A stretch of DNA of 64,000 nt, taken from the NCBI GenBank assembly GCA_014529385.2, contig CM043949.1:113401477-113465476 (forward strand), written 5' to 3'. Shown here in pieces: positions 11,305 through 24,790 of this stretch (position 1 is the stretch's first letter; each line of letters starts with the position of its first letter). Origin of the DNA: Adiantum capillus-veneris (lineage: Eukaryota; Streptophyta; Polypodiopsida; Polypodiales; Pteridaceae). Under the pieces are notes generated by a model, which saw only the letters and a program-made list of their open reading frames with translations, did no database searches and was not told the DNA's origin. A program made the position numbers and the translations under genes.

Positions 11305-12261
11305 AGAGAACTTGACACAAGTTGACCAATTTATGTAGATCCGGTCCTCCCTCCAATAGGATTTTGTATTATAGACTCTCCCATAAAGAGAGACTTGGTA
11401 TAATACAATATTTGTGTTACTTGTGAGCTTGGTGATGCTATGAAGATGGAAAGCTTCATGCATCACGAGCATAGCATAAAATTTGTAAAAGCATTAACTA
11501 CCCCCGGCCTTGGTCCCAAGGCCTCAAACACCTTCAAAGGTGGAGAGAGCTAGCGGGGAATGAGGGTAGGGAAGAGGAAGAAGAAACATTCATAGGAGAA
11601 AGAAATAACTCCTCACTTATCATCACTCTTCTTGCTAGCATACATAATAGCATAGTAATGAAGATGGAAAATATGGCAAGCTTAAGCATTGAAGCATGGA
11701 TCTTGGTTGCATTTGCATTCCATAGCCAAGAGTGTTGGCGTAGGCTCTCAACTTCTCAACAAGCTTGGAGAAGGAGATGGAGTTCTTCCACTTTCACCAA
11801 GTGAGAATGTGTGGAAAATGAGTGTGTAAGAGGGTGCATACCCCCAAGGACACCCCTTGCTTGCCTTGGTCGAACCCTCCTTGTATCTCAAGCTTGAAGC
11901 TCATTGGACCCCTCTAAGCCTAGCCAATTACATGCACAATTCATTTCAAGCAACATAGGTAGAATTAGGCCCAAGTGTCCTCCTTACCTCTTTGAGAGAG
12001 AGAACTTGAAAATATATAGATATTTGTTGAGTTGAACTAGAAGCTCATTGGACCCCTCTTTAGCCAAGCCAATAGGATTCAAAGAACACCACGTGGCTAA
12101 GCATAGGGAGAGCTTGACATGTGTCCATGTGCCCCTTGTGAAAGGGGGTGCCCTTTGGGTGAGTGGGAGGTTAAGTCAAAGATTCCCCTAACTTTGGGTC
12201 TTTCCCCCTCCTTTGTAGGGTCTCTTTTTGACTCAAGAACTTTACCCCCATGCATGTAAGC

Positions 12262-12470
12262 TTCTCAAGCACCTTTCTCATCAAGTATGACAAGCACCTC
12301 CAGCACCTTAGTCAGCAAGCACCTCAAGCTCCTTACTCATCAAGCATGACAAGCACCTCAATAACCTTAGTCAGCAATCACGACAAGCACCTCAAGCACC
12401 TTAGTCACCAAGCATGACAAGCACCTCAAGAACCTTAGTCACCAAGCATGACAAGCACCTCAAGCTTGGG
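12262..12470. repeat. 34-bp minisatellite inside LTR
   Basis: Five to six imperfect tandem copies of a unit of about 34 bp containing GCATGACAAGCACCTCAAG followed by (C/A)ACCTTAGTCA. The last two units are nearly identical, and the earlier ones carry small deletions. Noncoding. Confidence 0.85.
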
Positions 12471-12571
12471 CCGGGGTTCCCACCTCAAGTATAGCCCTAA
12501 GGTCTAAGGACTTTTAACACTAACCTTTGGAGGTCTTTAATGAAGCTAATCCTAGGGTCTTTTAAGCTCCA

Positions 12572-12775
12572 TTAGATGCACATTGCTCTTGATAGACTAT
12601 CTCCTTTTGGACCCATATTGAGATGTAACCATCTCTCCTCTTGGGTCCCTGCTGAGATAAGTCTAGAAGCACTTATTGCACATTGCTCTTTGATAGATTG
12701 TCTCCTTTTGGACCCCTATTGAGATGCAACCATTTCTCCTTTTGGTCCCCTGTTCAGATAGGTGCAGAGGCACAT
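12572..12775. repeat. Tandem duplication, ~100-bp unit
   Basis: Two tandem units both contain GCACATTGCTCTT, GATAGA(C/T)T(A/G)TCTCC, TTTTGGACCC and TTGAGATG(T/C)AACCAT in the same order. Part of the LTR region. Confidence 0.8.
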
Positions 12776-12880
12776 ACCTATATCCTAACTCTTGTTCCCC
12801 TTTTATCTTCCCATATTAAATGATTCGTTTACTATGAGAAAATCATTTGGTAAAGCTAGATATTATATTCTATGACAAGT

Positions 12881-13985
12881 GCTGTTGGGGGATATGTGTT
12901 CAAGAGGTGAGCCGGGAAGTCGTGGGGCCTCTGGCTGTGAGAGGTGTGTGTGAGAGAGAACAATATATGCAGATAACTTCAATAACCATCATGAGCATAA
13001 ATAGACCTTGAGTAAAGCTTAATCAATAATCAAAGTGGTCGTTAATAACACCATAACCTGGCTTACATTAGGGTTAAGAAGTCTAAGCACTACGATTAAT
13101 TAAAAAAAAACTTTGATGGTCTTGATGATGGTGGTGTTGCTCTCTTTTCTTCCTTCAATTTCCATCTAGAGCTCTCGAAGCTCCCTCCTTTGTTTGCTCT
13201 CAAACGTTCTATAATTTACACCCTTTCTCTTCATGTCTTGCCAACCTCGAGCTTACTTCAATCCTTGCTTAGTCGAGAGAGATAGAGAGAGATATCCCAT
13301 GCCTTCTTCTTTTCCTTGAAAATCCACTGTTTGATTGCCAAAAAGATTTTCCCTTAAGGGCTTGCTAGTCCTCTCCAAGGTTGAGAGAGAGAGAGAGAGA
13401 GAGAGAAGCTTCTCTTGTATATGCCTTTCAAGCTTGAGAGAGCTTCACCTCCCTCTCTTCGCATTCTTTCATGCCCTTTTGTTCCTCTCATCCTCGTTCA
13501 TCTTTTGCTTCAAAACTTTGTCATGTAATCCAATCCTGCTTCAACCCTTCCCCCTTGCTTGCTTGCTTCCTAAGTTGACAAAGAGGGACGTCATCGAGAG
13601 AGAGCTTTGCCTCCCTCCCTTCTCCTACGTTTTCCTTCCTCCCTTTCTCTTCAACCACTCGACATACTCGTTCATGCCACAATTTGTTCATTCTTTCCCC
13701 CTCCTATTTTTAGGCTCTTTTTGTTTTGGTTGTCATGCCATCGTGACAAGGCACCTGAAGCCCAATGATGATGTGGTAGTCGGAGTGTCGAGTTGCGCAA
13801 AAAGAGGTGGGGCCAGAATCAAATAGGGGAGGCATGCAATGCTGAGGTATTTTTGCTTGATCGTCGGCACCATTTGAGCCTTGCGATGACGAGTGCAGCT
13901 GCTTTCTCTCTCCCCTAAGCTCGTCTCTGCCTCTGCACACCATCCTCTTTCTTTTTCTTCCCCTCCACACACATTAACCTTGGGC
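12881..13985. other. No recognised gene
   Basis: A pyrimidine-rich stretch with GA/CT tracts (for example 13,382-13,406) and one 163-codon plus frame at 13,335-13,826 that has no recognisable domain and is mostly low-complexity. I do not call a gene here. Confidence 0.3.
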
Positions 13986-13989
13986 CGCC

Positions 13990-14700
13990 ATTTGGTGGGC
14001 ACTAATTTGGGTGGACAAACCCTTTTGGGCGGCCATACCCCTACATAATACACCCCTTTTGGCATACACATCGACCAAGGCATTGCTCAACACGGGATTT
14101 GGCATGCACACCGACCAAAGCATTGCTCGCACAATTTTCATTTTCAGCAGCCCTTGACTGACAATATGATCATGAGTTTTGTTACCCATATCCATGTCTT
14201 GGATAATGCCACATGCCCTCAAGATGCAAGTGTATGTGATTGCATTTCGTGGAAGCCCTTCTCTTGCACATCCGGTTAAAAGATCCAGAGCTTCTTTGCC
14301 ACAACCATATTGCGCATTTCCAAATCACTATATTATGCATATATCTTGACCACGGTGTGCCAACCACAAGTCCACCCGCATACCCAGTTATCAATGCACT
14401 GCAAGAGATGAAACTCTGGACACAAGCTCTCTTTGGCTTTCTGCTGAAGTACACCCATTAGGCACATTCACAGACCAAGTCAATGCTACAGTATCATATT
14501 AGGCATACTTATTGGCTAAAGCATTGATGATCCTCACATTATGCATAGTACAAATCTCGATCAAAGTAGTGCCAAATACATTATTTGTTATGCATGTCAA
14601 TCAAGGCATTCCAAAGCACTGTATTTGGCATACATTCAACATTAAACCTGCTTGTTATCAAGCCCTACCCATTGCACATTTAGTCTTCCAAGAAGCTTAA
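13990..14700 (-). pseudogene. PPR (pentatricopeptide repeat) protein remnant
   Basis: On the minus strand several frames give consecutive fragments of a plant PPR protein: a SCSALITGYA stretch (near 14,400), ITYTCILRACG followed by a GNKTHDHIVSQGLL segment (about 14,260-14,130), and SNALVDVYAKRG (about 14,080). These are hallmark sequences of PLS/DYW-class PPR proteins, which bind organellar RNA and act in RNA editing or processing. The frames are broken. The NALVDxYAK part has been repeated several times at intervals of about 40 bp (14,040-14,140 and 14,460-14,650), so this is a decayed gene or retro-copy. The wording of the repeats resembles large PPR families of seed-free plants. Confidence 0.65.
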
Positions 14701-15014
14701 CATCCCTTTGCTCTTTTTCTCATCACGTAAACGGAGCCGCACGATAGCGCTTATCTTGGAGATAATAAGCGCTTATAATTACCTTAACAAGATTAAGCGT
14801 ATGCTACATAGGTAATAAGCATTGTGGAAGTTTTGCCAGGGACCTGCCTTGACCCTCCAAGTGGAGGCAAAGCTTGGAATGGACTGAGATGCGTAGTCAG
14901 CGTTGCTGAGCTAGCACACCCCAAACCCTTACTGGCGAGCTACAGACGCAAAAAGCAAAGCGCTGCCCAGTAGCACCTCCTACTCTCGAACAAGAAAGAG
15001 GGTTTTCCTTATTT

Positions 15015-15160
15015 CATCTTTTTTTTTTTTTTTGGCAAAACTCACAATTCGTGAGTGGATTGTATCAAACACGTCATAATAGGCCTCACAACGAGACGGT
15101 AAACATCCAGCTTGTAAACATTTGCACCTCAAGGATCGATCCGAGATTGAGGTTGGCTCC
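15015..15160 (-). mobile_element. 5'-truncated LINE tail
   Basis: A T-run at 15,019-15,033 (A-tail of a minus-strand insertion) is followed by GGCAAAACTCACAATTCGTGAGTGGAT, holding the LINE-end palindrome at 15,040-15,056 (one extra base in the centre). Only about 100 bp of 3' UTR follow before the next tail, so this is a very short truncated copy. Confidence 0.7.
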
Positions 15161-15620
15161 TTATTTCATTTCTTTTTCCAAACTCACAGTGGTGAGTAGA
15201 TTATATTAGCAAAATCATAGAATTACACATTCTTGTCATGCTCGCCACGAGCCATGACATCTTCAACTGATCAATGATACATCGGCTGATAAGGGAGCCA
15301 CCCTGATGATAATGGAAGGGTCCTCATCACTACCCAATCAGGTCAATCATCCATGGTCATGTTCCACTCATCAGAGTCCATTTGTTTCCCGATGGCAATG
15401 ATAATCCCCTTGCTTTCTTGGATTATCTTCGTAAACTTAGCAACTTCCACGGTGTTCTCAAAGATCCTGTAGTTCCTTGATTTCCATACATGCTTAAAGT
15501 AGGAGAATCTCACAATTTGAGTTTTGATAAGTAGAGCATGGATCTTAAACACCTTCCCTCCTAGGAAGAGAGAGAAGGCCACAAAAATAATAGATAGGCT
15601 CAACATTCTTGGAGGGGCAG
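15161..15620 (-). mobile_element. LINE 3' end with C-terminal coding remnant
   Basis: The palindrome ACTCACAGTGGTGAGT at 15,182-15,197 and an adjacent T-rich tail mark the 3' end. Upstream on the minus strand, the 87-codon frame 15,606-15,343 contains HVWKSRNYRIFENT and QESKGIIIAIGKQM, which match the C-terminal segment of the other LINEs here (compare 62,540-62,610). Truncated at the 5' side. Confidence 0.7.
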
Positions 15621-17905
<2,285 letters not shown>

Positions 17906-18089
17906 GTGGTGCCCCACGGAGGAGTATACTTATGCTCCTTAGTAGAAGCTGAAAGCAGAGTTTGAAGCCGCCAAACAATTGGAAAATGGTCAAAGTAAAG
18001 AGTGCATTTGCGAATTGATCGAGCTGACGAAGCCAAGCATTGGCCCCATTTCAGAGGTATTTAAGATCCAGAGCATTGGGCAACAGATT

Positions 18090-18640
18090 TTAAATTGTGG
18101 ATGATGTCGATGCATAGATTGACACATGCGAAGAAGCTGCAGATGGTATTGTTATTGCTGCGAGAACGGGCAAAGACATGGTTCAATGGTTTAGGTGATG
18201 GTGGTTGAAGTTCATGGCGAGAGCTACGAACGTAAATTCTGAAGCGATTTTGGCAAACGGTCTCTCTTGAAGAAGCCGGTGCTAAGTTGAAGGCGGTACG
18301 CCAGGATGTAAGTAAAGACTTTTCCATTTTTGTTGAGAAATTTGAAGCATGTTGGAAGCAATTGAAGGTTTCTACTAGGGTCAAAGGCAACCTCTACCTG
18401 AAGTTGTCAAAGTTTCTTGAGTGCTTGCATCCAAAGATCAAGGACAAGGTGGAGTGTGGAGCTGATACCTATGAAGATATGGTCTATTTGGACAAAGTGA
18501 AGAGCAAAAAAGTGAAGTGGAAGCTAGAGTTGGGCTTGCTGAAGCCTATTGATTATCTGCCTATTGCGACGATTGCAGAGTGTCCTATGGTTCAACCGAA
18601 GGAGGTGCCAAAATTGTTTGAAGTGTGTGGAGCCTGTTGA
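18090..18640 (+). pseudogene. Gag-like remnant
   Basis: A frame at 18,128-18,205 reads KKLQMVLLLLRERAKTWFNG, the capsid step (RAKTWF) common in Ty3/gypsy gag. After a frameshift, a 117-codon frame at 18,287-18,640 continues with DFSIFVEKFEACWKQLK and a LECLHPKIKDKV stretch followed by YEDMV, as in the second half of gag. A stop lies between the two parts. It sits just after the 5' LTR, the normal place for gag. Confidence 0.6.
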
Positions 18641-18719
18641 GGTAAGGCCTATGGTTGGTTATGTTCCTTGGAGGTTAGAGTAGCATAAAGAGGTAAAGGA
18701 GCATGTTCTTACTGAGATT

Positions 18720-19840
18720 GTGCATGAAAAAGTAGTATGCAAAAGAGTGTATGCAAAGCCAAGGCGGTGGCCAACTTTTTTTGGAGCAGAAAGAGGATGA
18801 AGATGCAGACACACGGAGTCAACCTATGGCAAGGATGATGATGATACAAGCTCTGAGTTTTGGGAGACTAGCAAAGAGGAAAGCCTGTATGAAGACTTCA
18901 CGTCCTATGGGGAGCAAACTGATTTTGATGAGGTGAAGCCTGTAAGAGTAAAGATTCCTGACTATGTGTATGAAGGCATGTCAATTGGAAATGTAAATGA
19001 AGACCAAATTGAAGAGCCAAAGTCTATGAAAGAGGATATGCAAGTAAAAGTGGTGTGTGGTTCCCTATTGGTGGCTATGACCCTAAAGGTAGCCATAGAG
19101 TATGCTATAGTGGTGCAACAGGTACGAGGATTTTTCCAGAAGATTGCTGCTGAGGTGACCAATCTACCTTGTGATGAAGATGAAGTGGATCCATGTTCAA
19201 GATTGGCAAATACATATGGTGATGGAGCTGAACAAAGTGGGTATCCCCCTCCTACAAGGAGGAGTCGTCTATTGATGCTATGCTCCAGGATGAAATGGTA
19301 TGGATTGAGCTTCCTTCTTTTTTTTCTAAAATTATGGCAGTAGAGCATGTATTAGAAGAATTGGTTCATGAAGATGACGTACAGGAGGAGTTAGTGGATC
19401 CGTATGACTCTACTTTCTTGGATGTCCTGAAGAGGAGGTGCTTCACGCTGCTACAAGTATGGAAGAGAAGATGAAACCGATGCAGGTAGATAAACCTTTG
19501 ATTGAAGAGCAGGTGTTGCCGATTGTGCCAAGTGAAGAGCCGCAGGCTATGGCTGTGGAAAAGCTTATAAAAGGGGTATGTGCCTCACATGTGATCAGTA
19601 TGCTTGTGGATACAGCTATGAAGTGGGCTATTCAACAGGTACAAGAGCTCTTGGAGGACATTTCCATCTTATATGGTTGGGAAGGTATGCCAAATAGGTT
19701 CGAGGCAGGTGACGATATGGATAATTCATATGTTGAACAAGATGGTGAGCATGATCGTTCTCAATTTGAAGAGGATTGGATGCTTGTGGATGCATGGAGC
19801 AGTGAAGGAGTGATGCATGGAGCAGTGAAGGAGTGATGTG
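18720..19840 (+). pseudogene. Unknown acidic ORF with two related repeats
   Basis: Several plus frames (18,933-19,343 and 19,438-19,836, joined by frameshifts) encode a very acidic protein of unknown function. Two stretches resemble each other: one around 19,050-19,150 (VVCGSLLVAM, then VVQQVRGFFQKI) and one around 19,575-19,660 (GVCASHVISM, then AIQQVQELLEDI). Each is followed by an acidic tail with a Gly-Asp pair, which suggests an internal duplication of a short helical module. It occupies the place where pol would be. I do not recognise the family. Confidence 0.4.
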
Positions 19841-20166
19841 TGCATTCTATATGCACCATTGGTTATGTGCATGGGTGCAGTTCTACAGAAGGCTACTCCA
19901 AATGAAAAGTTGCACTAAGGGTTATGTTTTTGATCCAGGCAGAGGATTTGCTATGATGCAGAGGGGTGGAAACCCACTTGAGGGTTGACGACAATAAGCA
20001 GGTATAAGACTATATATGGTTTTTTGGGTGTTCTTACAACGTTTTTTAATGTTTACAATTTGTAGATGAATAAAGACTTCTTTTGGTTGAACATAGATGT
20101 TCAATGTGGGGTTGGGCAATGATGGTGCAACCACACTGTGTCCACCCTAGCAAAGGGCGCAAACAG

Positions 20167-20782
20167 TGATGTGTATGCTTACAGGTGTAGGCATGGGTGA
20201 TAAAGCAAATATGAAGGCGCATTACAAGGAGGGAGATCTAGGAAGTGTATGTTTTATGTGGTTATGAAGGCCTAAGTGTAGAGATTTCATGCTTGAAGAA
20301 AAGGTTTTTACATGTAAAAATGCTATTAGGACATGCAAGGAAACTTGGATAGAGGAAGCCATGTGGTTAGTGGTAAAAAGAAAAGTGTGTGAGAGACTTC
20401 ACACCTCTGCATGAGGGAGACCAAAATTCACAGTCTGTATTTTTTTTTGCAAGATTGTTTTTTTTTGTAAAAACGGTGTCCTATGGAACAAGGAAAACGA
20501 CGTTTTGAGCATTTTTGCATCTCACGCACATAGGCAAATTCTACACCAATTAGGAGATATTTAAGATTTTGTGCTCTGCTGTGTTTGGAAGGATGCAGAA
20601 GAACAGAGAAGGGAAGAGCTTTGGTTGTTGTATGTTCCACCATAGCCCATCAATTGAAGAAAAAGCAAGCTGTGATTGTGTTGCTTTCGATGTTGTTCCC
20701 CCTCCCCTTTCTTCTCTTTTCTTTATTGCGCGGTGTTTCCGGGTGTATGTAGGCAAGTGTGCCCCCCCCGATGGTGGGATGT

Positions 20783-20826
<44 letters not shown>

Positions 20827-21040
20827 GTGATTGTGTGCAAGGGAAACAAGAAATTGATGTGTTTATGGGTGTATGCTAGATTGTGATCTACACGAGTGTG
20901 TGCGCATTGATTTGGGTGTAATTGGGAGTTCGTTTGAGAAATGTGTGTGTGTGTGTGGATAGGGGTACAACGGAATACCTGGGCTATAGAGAGGCAAACA
21001 TTGTGTGTGCTAGGTATGTTTCCCCTTCCGTTTTTTATCA
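20167..21040 (+). repeat. 3' LTR of the 4.1-kb element
   Basis: 874 bp. Direct repeat of 16,960-17,905, shorter mainly because its GA tract (20,787-20,823) is much shorter. The preceding sequence AGCAAAGGGCGCAAACAG is only weakly purine-rich, so the polypurine tract is not strongly supported. Confidence 0.75.
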
Positions 21041-21260
21041 ACACCCACAAGGCACCATCCAAGAAGTCATCCCATAACTTTGTCTTGTTTTGCACCATCT
21101 TTCTAATGATGCGTGCAATGACACCATTAGCCTTCTCCACCAAACCATTTGATTGTGGGTAGTAGGGTGTGCTAGGACGATGTAGAATGTGAAGTTCTTC
21201 ACAAACTTCTCTATTGATGAATGTTGGACTGCCTTGCAGGCAATGGGGAAGGAAAAATCA
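21041..21260 (-). pseudogene. Ty3/gypsy integrase fragment
   Basis: Minus-strand sequence encodes PYYPQSNGLVEKANGVIAR and then a WDDFLDGALW segment, i.e. the catalytic Glu block and what follows it in integrase. It needs a frame change near 21,140. It stops within a few bases of the 3' LTR edge of the neighbouring element. I could not find the continuation beyond the element's left border. Confidence 0.65.
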
Positions 21261-21276
21261 TGTGGGTGGGATCTCA

Positions 21277-21533
21277 GGGGGTGCACTATGTAATCACGTT
21301 AATGTATAACGTGAGTTCGAAAGGAGGGGTTTTAAAAATCAAAAAATTTAGGCAATTTAACAGAGATACATTAAAATAAGGGGGTTTTATATTCAATTTT
21401 GGAAAAAAAATCCTAAAATAAGGGGTCATTTTATTCATTCAGACATGTTAAAAGAGGGGTTTTTTTAATACCCCACGAACGCACGTTATATAGGGGAGTA
21501 CTAAACGGTGAACCGCCCGAGGGTGGGATGGAA
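21277..21533. mobile_element. Small TIR element (MITE candidate), copy 2
   Basis: The inner terminal repeats GTATAACGTGAGTTCG (left, ~21,305) and the complement of CGAACGCACGTTATAT (right, ~21,477-21,493) agree at about 14 of 16 positions and match the inner ends of the element at 1235-1443. The right outer flank (ACCGCCCGAGGGTGGGA) also resembles the outer terminus of copy 1. The interior holds repeated GGGGTTTT-type words. Noncoding. Confidence 0.45.
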
Positions 21534-21534
21534 T

Positions 21535-23800
21535 AATTGTCAAATTCTTCAAAGGATTTGTAAGGATTTTAAAATCTTGATAGTGCAGCTAGCTAACATA
21601 GCTCTATTGGAGGGACAATTGAATACTAGCCTTAAAAGAGGGCTCATCATGCCTATTCCCAAGTTGGTTTGTTGCTTGTTGCTAAAGCACTGGCGGCCTA
21701 CCTCCATGATGACAATTGTGTACAAGATCATTGCTAGAGTTATTGCTTTAAGAGTGGCTCCAACCTTGAACATAATTATCACACCCCACCAGCATGGATT
21801 CATCAAAGGATGGTCAATATATGACAACATCTGACTACCATGGTTGGCATTGAGTACACTTCTTTTACTAAGCAAAAATGTATTCTCCTGGAGCTTGACC
21901 TAGATAAGGCTTATGATAGAATCTCATGGTCTTATATTGAGGATGTCATGAAGGCTTTTGGCTTTGGACCCAAAATGTGTGCTATAGTTTGCACGCTCGG
22001 GGAAGGAAGTAAATCTAAGCTTCTCTTCAACAACAAGATAGTGGGAGGGTTTGAGGTCAAGCATTTGATTAAGCAAGGATGCCCCCTTGCCCTACTACTT
22101 TTTTCAATGGGCTCTCACCCTTATGATGACCTCGCTCAAGGATAGTGTGACAAAAGGGGAAATTCGTCTCTCACTTCCTGGAGGAAAATAATTGCTTGCA
22201 AAGCTATTTGCAAATGACTCTTTGCTCTTAAAGCCAAGTCAGAAATGCTAAGAAGAGCCTCGAGATTGTTCAACTTTTTTCTTATGTTTCCGGCTCAATC
22301 TGAAGTATTGAGAAATCAAGATTTATTTCTCTCAGAAAACGACTCGTTTGACCCTCCGAAATGGTAAGGAGAAGTTATAGGCAAGGGAACTATGTTATGC
22401 TTTCATGATCCCGTACATTTCATTTGTATCGCCTGCTGCTAAAACTGTGAAAATCCAATTGGAAAGAATTTTTGAAACCTATCAAATGGTTCTTGTGGAA
22501 AAGAAACACTAAAGCCACAACTCCTTGTTAATGGGGGAGATGTGAATGGGTAGCGAGACCAAATAATCAAGGCAAAATTGGGATTATTGTCCCCGTGGTG
22601 CATGCAGAAGCTTTATGTGCCAAACGTGGTTCTCTCTGATGGACCAAAAATAGGAATGGGCTATCATGGCCTGGGATATGATAAACGAATCACAGCTTGC
22701 CTCAAAAGGGGGCACATGAAGGAAGGCCACATTTCAAGACAAGATTTTGGTACCTTTTGGGACAACCCTGAAGCTTGGTGGTTGCACAATGGAACTAGCA
22801 CGAAAGTGTAACAAAGCAGCTTCAACCCTAGAATGCGAGGAGAATTTTAGATACTTCAAGGATTCCTCTCTCAATTGGTCTCCCTGGCTCTCCAAACTTG
22901 GAAGGGGTTCCTTGGGGAGGGAAGCTGCACGTCTGGTAAGTAATAAAGCAATTTCTAAAATTTATCATCTTGGGGATGACAAAAGCTTTTGCTAGAAGGA
23001 TGTGGAGCTTGTAGTGCTGCAACATAATTTGGGTATATAGGAAAGGCTTTTGATCAGCAGACTCTTGGAAGTGCTGACACCCTCACCTCCATGTGTGTGT
23101 GGATTAGAAATAGATTGGAGAGCTTGGCATTGGCTGAGAAACAAAGTGTTCTCGCTTCCCAAGACCCAGAGTACTACCCATAGGATAAAGAGGCCAATAA
23201 CAAACCAGGGTCCAAGACAAGGCCACCTTAAAATTAAATGAAAAATGTTACCAAAATATATCAAAATTATGATTGGGATGGAAGCACCTTGATATGATCT
23301 ATCTTTTAGTATCAATTTCATTGAAAACTATCAATCCTATCATTTACTCCAGATCATTCACATTGAATGTCCCTCTATTGGCCCCCATGTTTTAAGTGTC
23401 CTTATTTTGACCCCTTTACCCTAATGTGATGGTATACAAAGCGGATTGATTTTCCCCACTCACTAGAATCTAGAAGAAAAACTCGTCAAAAGAGCACTGG
23501 TAAAAGAGTATTAATGCCCTTTTTTGGAAAATTAAATGGACTAAATACATGAAGGTATTCATCTGGAAGTTTCTTTGGCAAGCCTTGCCTACTAGGATTA
23601 AGGTGCACGTTAGAGGGATCAGATTTGACACTTTCTCTAGCTATAGGTCAACCTCACAAGACCCCATTTATCCCTTTAGAAAGTGCCCTACTTTGCGAGG
23701 GCTAGCCACTAGGTTTGCAAATAGGTACAGAGGACTTGGAAGATCAAATTCTTTACCTATGACCTGATCTTGGGAGGGAATGGATTCCAAAATCAACCCT
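21535..23800 (+). pseudogene. LINE (L1-type) reverse transcriptase, decayed
   Basis: Plus-strand frames give consecutive RT blocks. 21,603-21,834 carries LKRGLIMPIPK and then HQHGFIKGWSIYDN. 21,840-22,145 carries LLELDLDKAYDRISW and an IKQGCPL block. About 22,190-22,250 reads LFANDS, where the catalytic F-A-D-D has lost one Asp. 22,747-22,995 carries the W-S-P-W-L-S-K block, and 23,549-23,767 the start of the zinc-binding C-terminus (VFIWKFLWQALPTRIKVH). The pieces lie in three frames with stops, so the enzyme is dead. The N-terminal endonuclease is absent. Confidence 0.85.
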
Positions 23801-24401
23801 TTTTGGTATGCACCCAAATTACTAGGTCTTACTACATGAACTAGGTCTAGAAGTCTTGGAACCTTCAAGTATTTGAGACCAAGCTTGCTGCCATGCCTTG
23901 CCTATTTTGTCCTGCCATTGTCAAGCACCCCCCCCACCCCTCCCAAAAAAAAATAAAATTCCTCGAGGCACTGTCTCTCCTGCCCTCCCTCCTCAACCCT
24001 CTAAGACATGTGATCCCTTGCACTTGCCATGAGTTTGGCCATATTGATGCCAGAAATAGGTTCCCACCCATCAACATGATGTCTAAGGAGACAAGACTGC
24101 TCATCGCGTCTCTTTTGATCGCTTGCTTTCACACATTGAGGAATAGATGGTTCAAACTCTTCAAATTGCAATGGAATGTGTTGCATCTTCCCCTGTTTTG
24201 ACGATGGATCAAGTGGTGAAGATGATTGAGGAAGTGTGTGTGTTCAAAACAAATAATGGAAATCGACAGTCCATCGACGGATAAGTCTAAAGAATCGGGT
24301 GGCCATACCCCTCAAAGAGCTACTCCCACTGAGCCATCAACCCCATCCTGGATCACCCCATAGTGTCATAAGATGTATGTTTACAATGCATTTGTAATCA
24401 T

Positions 24402-24790
24402 TAGTGAAATCACCAATGCATGACATGGTCAGCCAACTTCACATTGGCAGCATTTTGAGTGTGCATGTTTCTATTGTCTGACACACAGTTCAATTAGAAA
24501 CGCTGCCTTCTTTTGTTTGCAGCTTGGTCTTGCCCATGTTGTGCCATGCAAGCTTGTATGCTAGTCACATAGAAGTCTAATGGAGTAGACAACCCTGGTT
24601 TTCCCCTTTTTAGTGAAATCACCATTGGCAGCATTTTGAGTGTGCATGTTTCTATTGTCTGACACACAGTTCAATTAGAAACGTTGCCTTCTTTTGTTTG
24701 TAGCTTGGTCTTGCCCATGTTGTGCCATGCAAGCTTGTATGCTAGTCACATAGAAGTCTAATGGAGTAGACAACCCTAGTTTTCTCCTTT
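24402..24790. repeat. Tandem duplication, ~190-209-bp unit
   Basis: Unit A (24,402-24,610) and unit B (24,611-24,790) both run from TAGTGAAATCACC through GGCAGCATTTTGAGTGTGCA to GTAGACAACCCT. They differ at only a few positions plus a deletion of about 30 bp near the start of B. Noncoding and recent by its similarity. Confidence 0.9.

Larger units (their letters stand above)
11103..12880 (-). mobile_element. 5' LTR of a minus-strand gypsy element; right border approximate
   Basis: The left edge is set by TGTAATGGAAATGGCC at 11,103 next to the primer site. A second copy starts at 63,492 with TGTAATGAAAATGGCC and is alignable to the window end. The LTR holds a GA microsatellite (11,261-11,300), a 34-bp minisatellite (about 12,262-12,470) and a duplication of about 100 bp (12,572-12,775). 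The right edge cannot be fixed, because the other copy leaves the window before reaching it. Confidence 0.6.
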
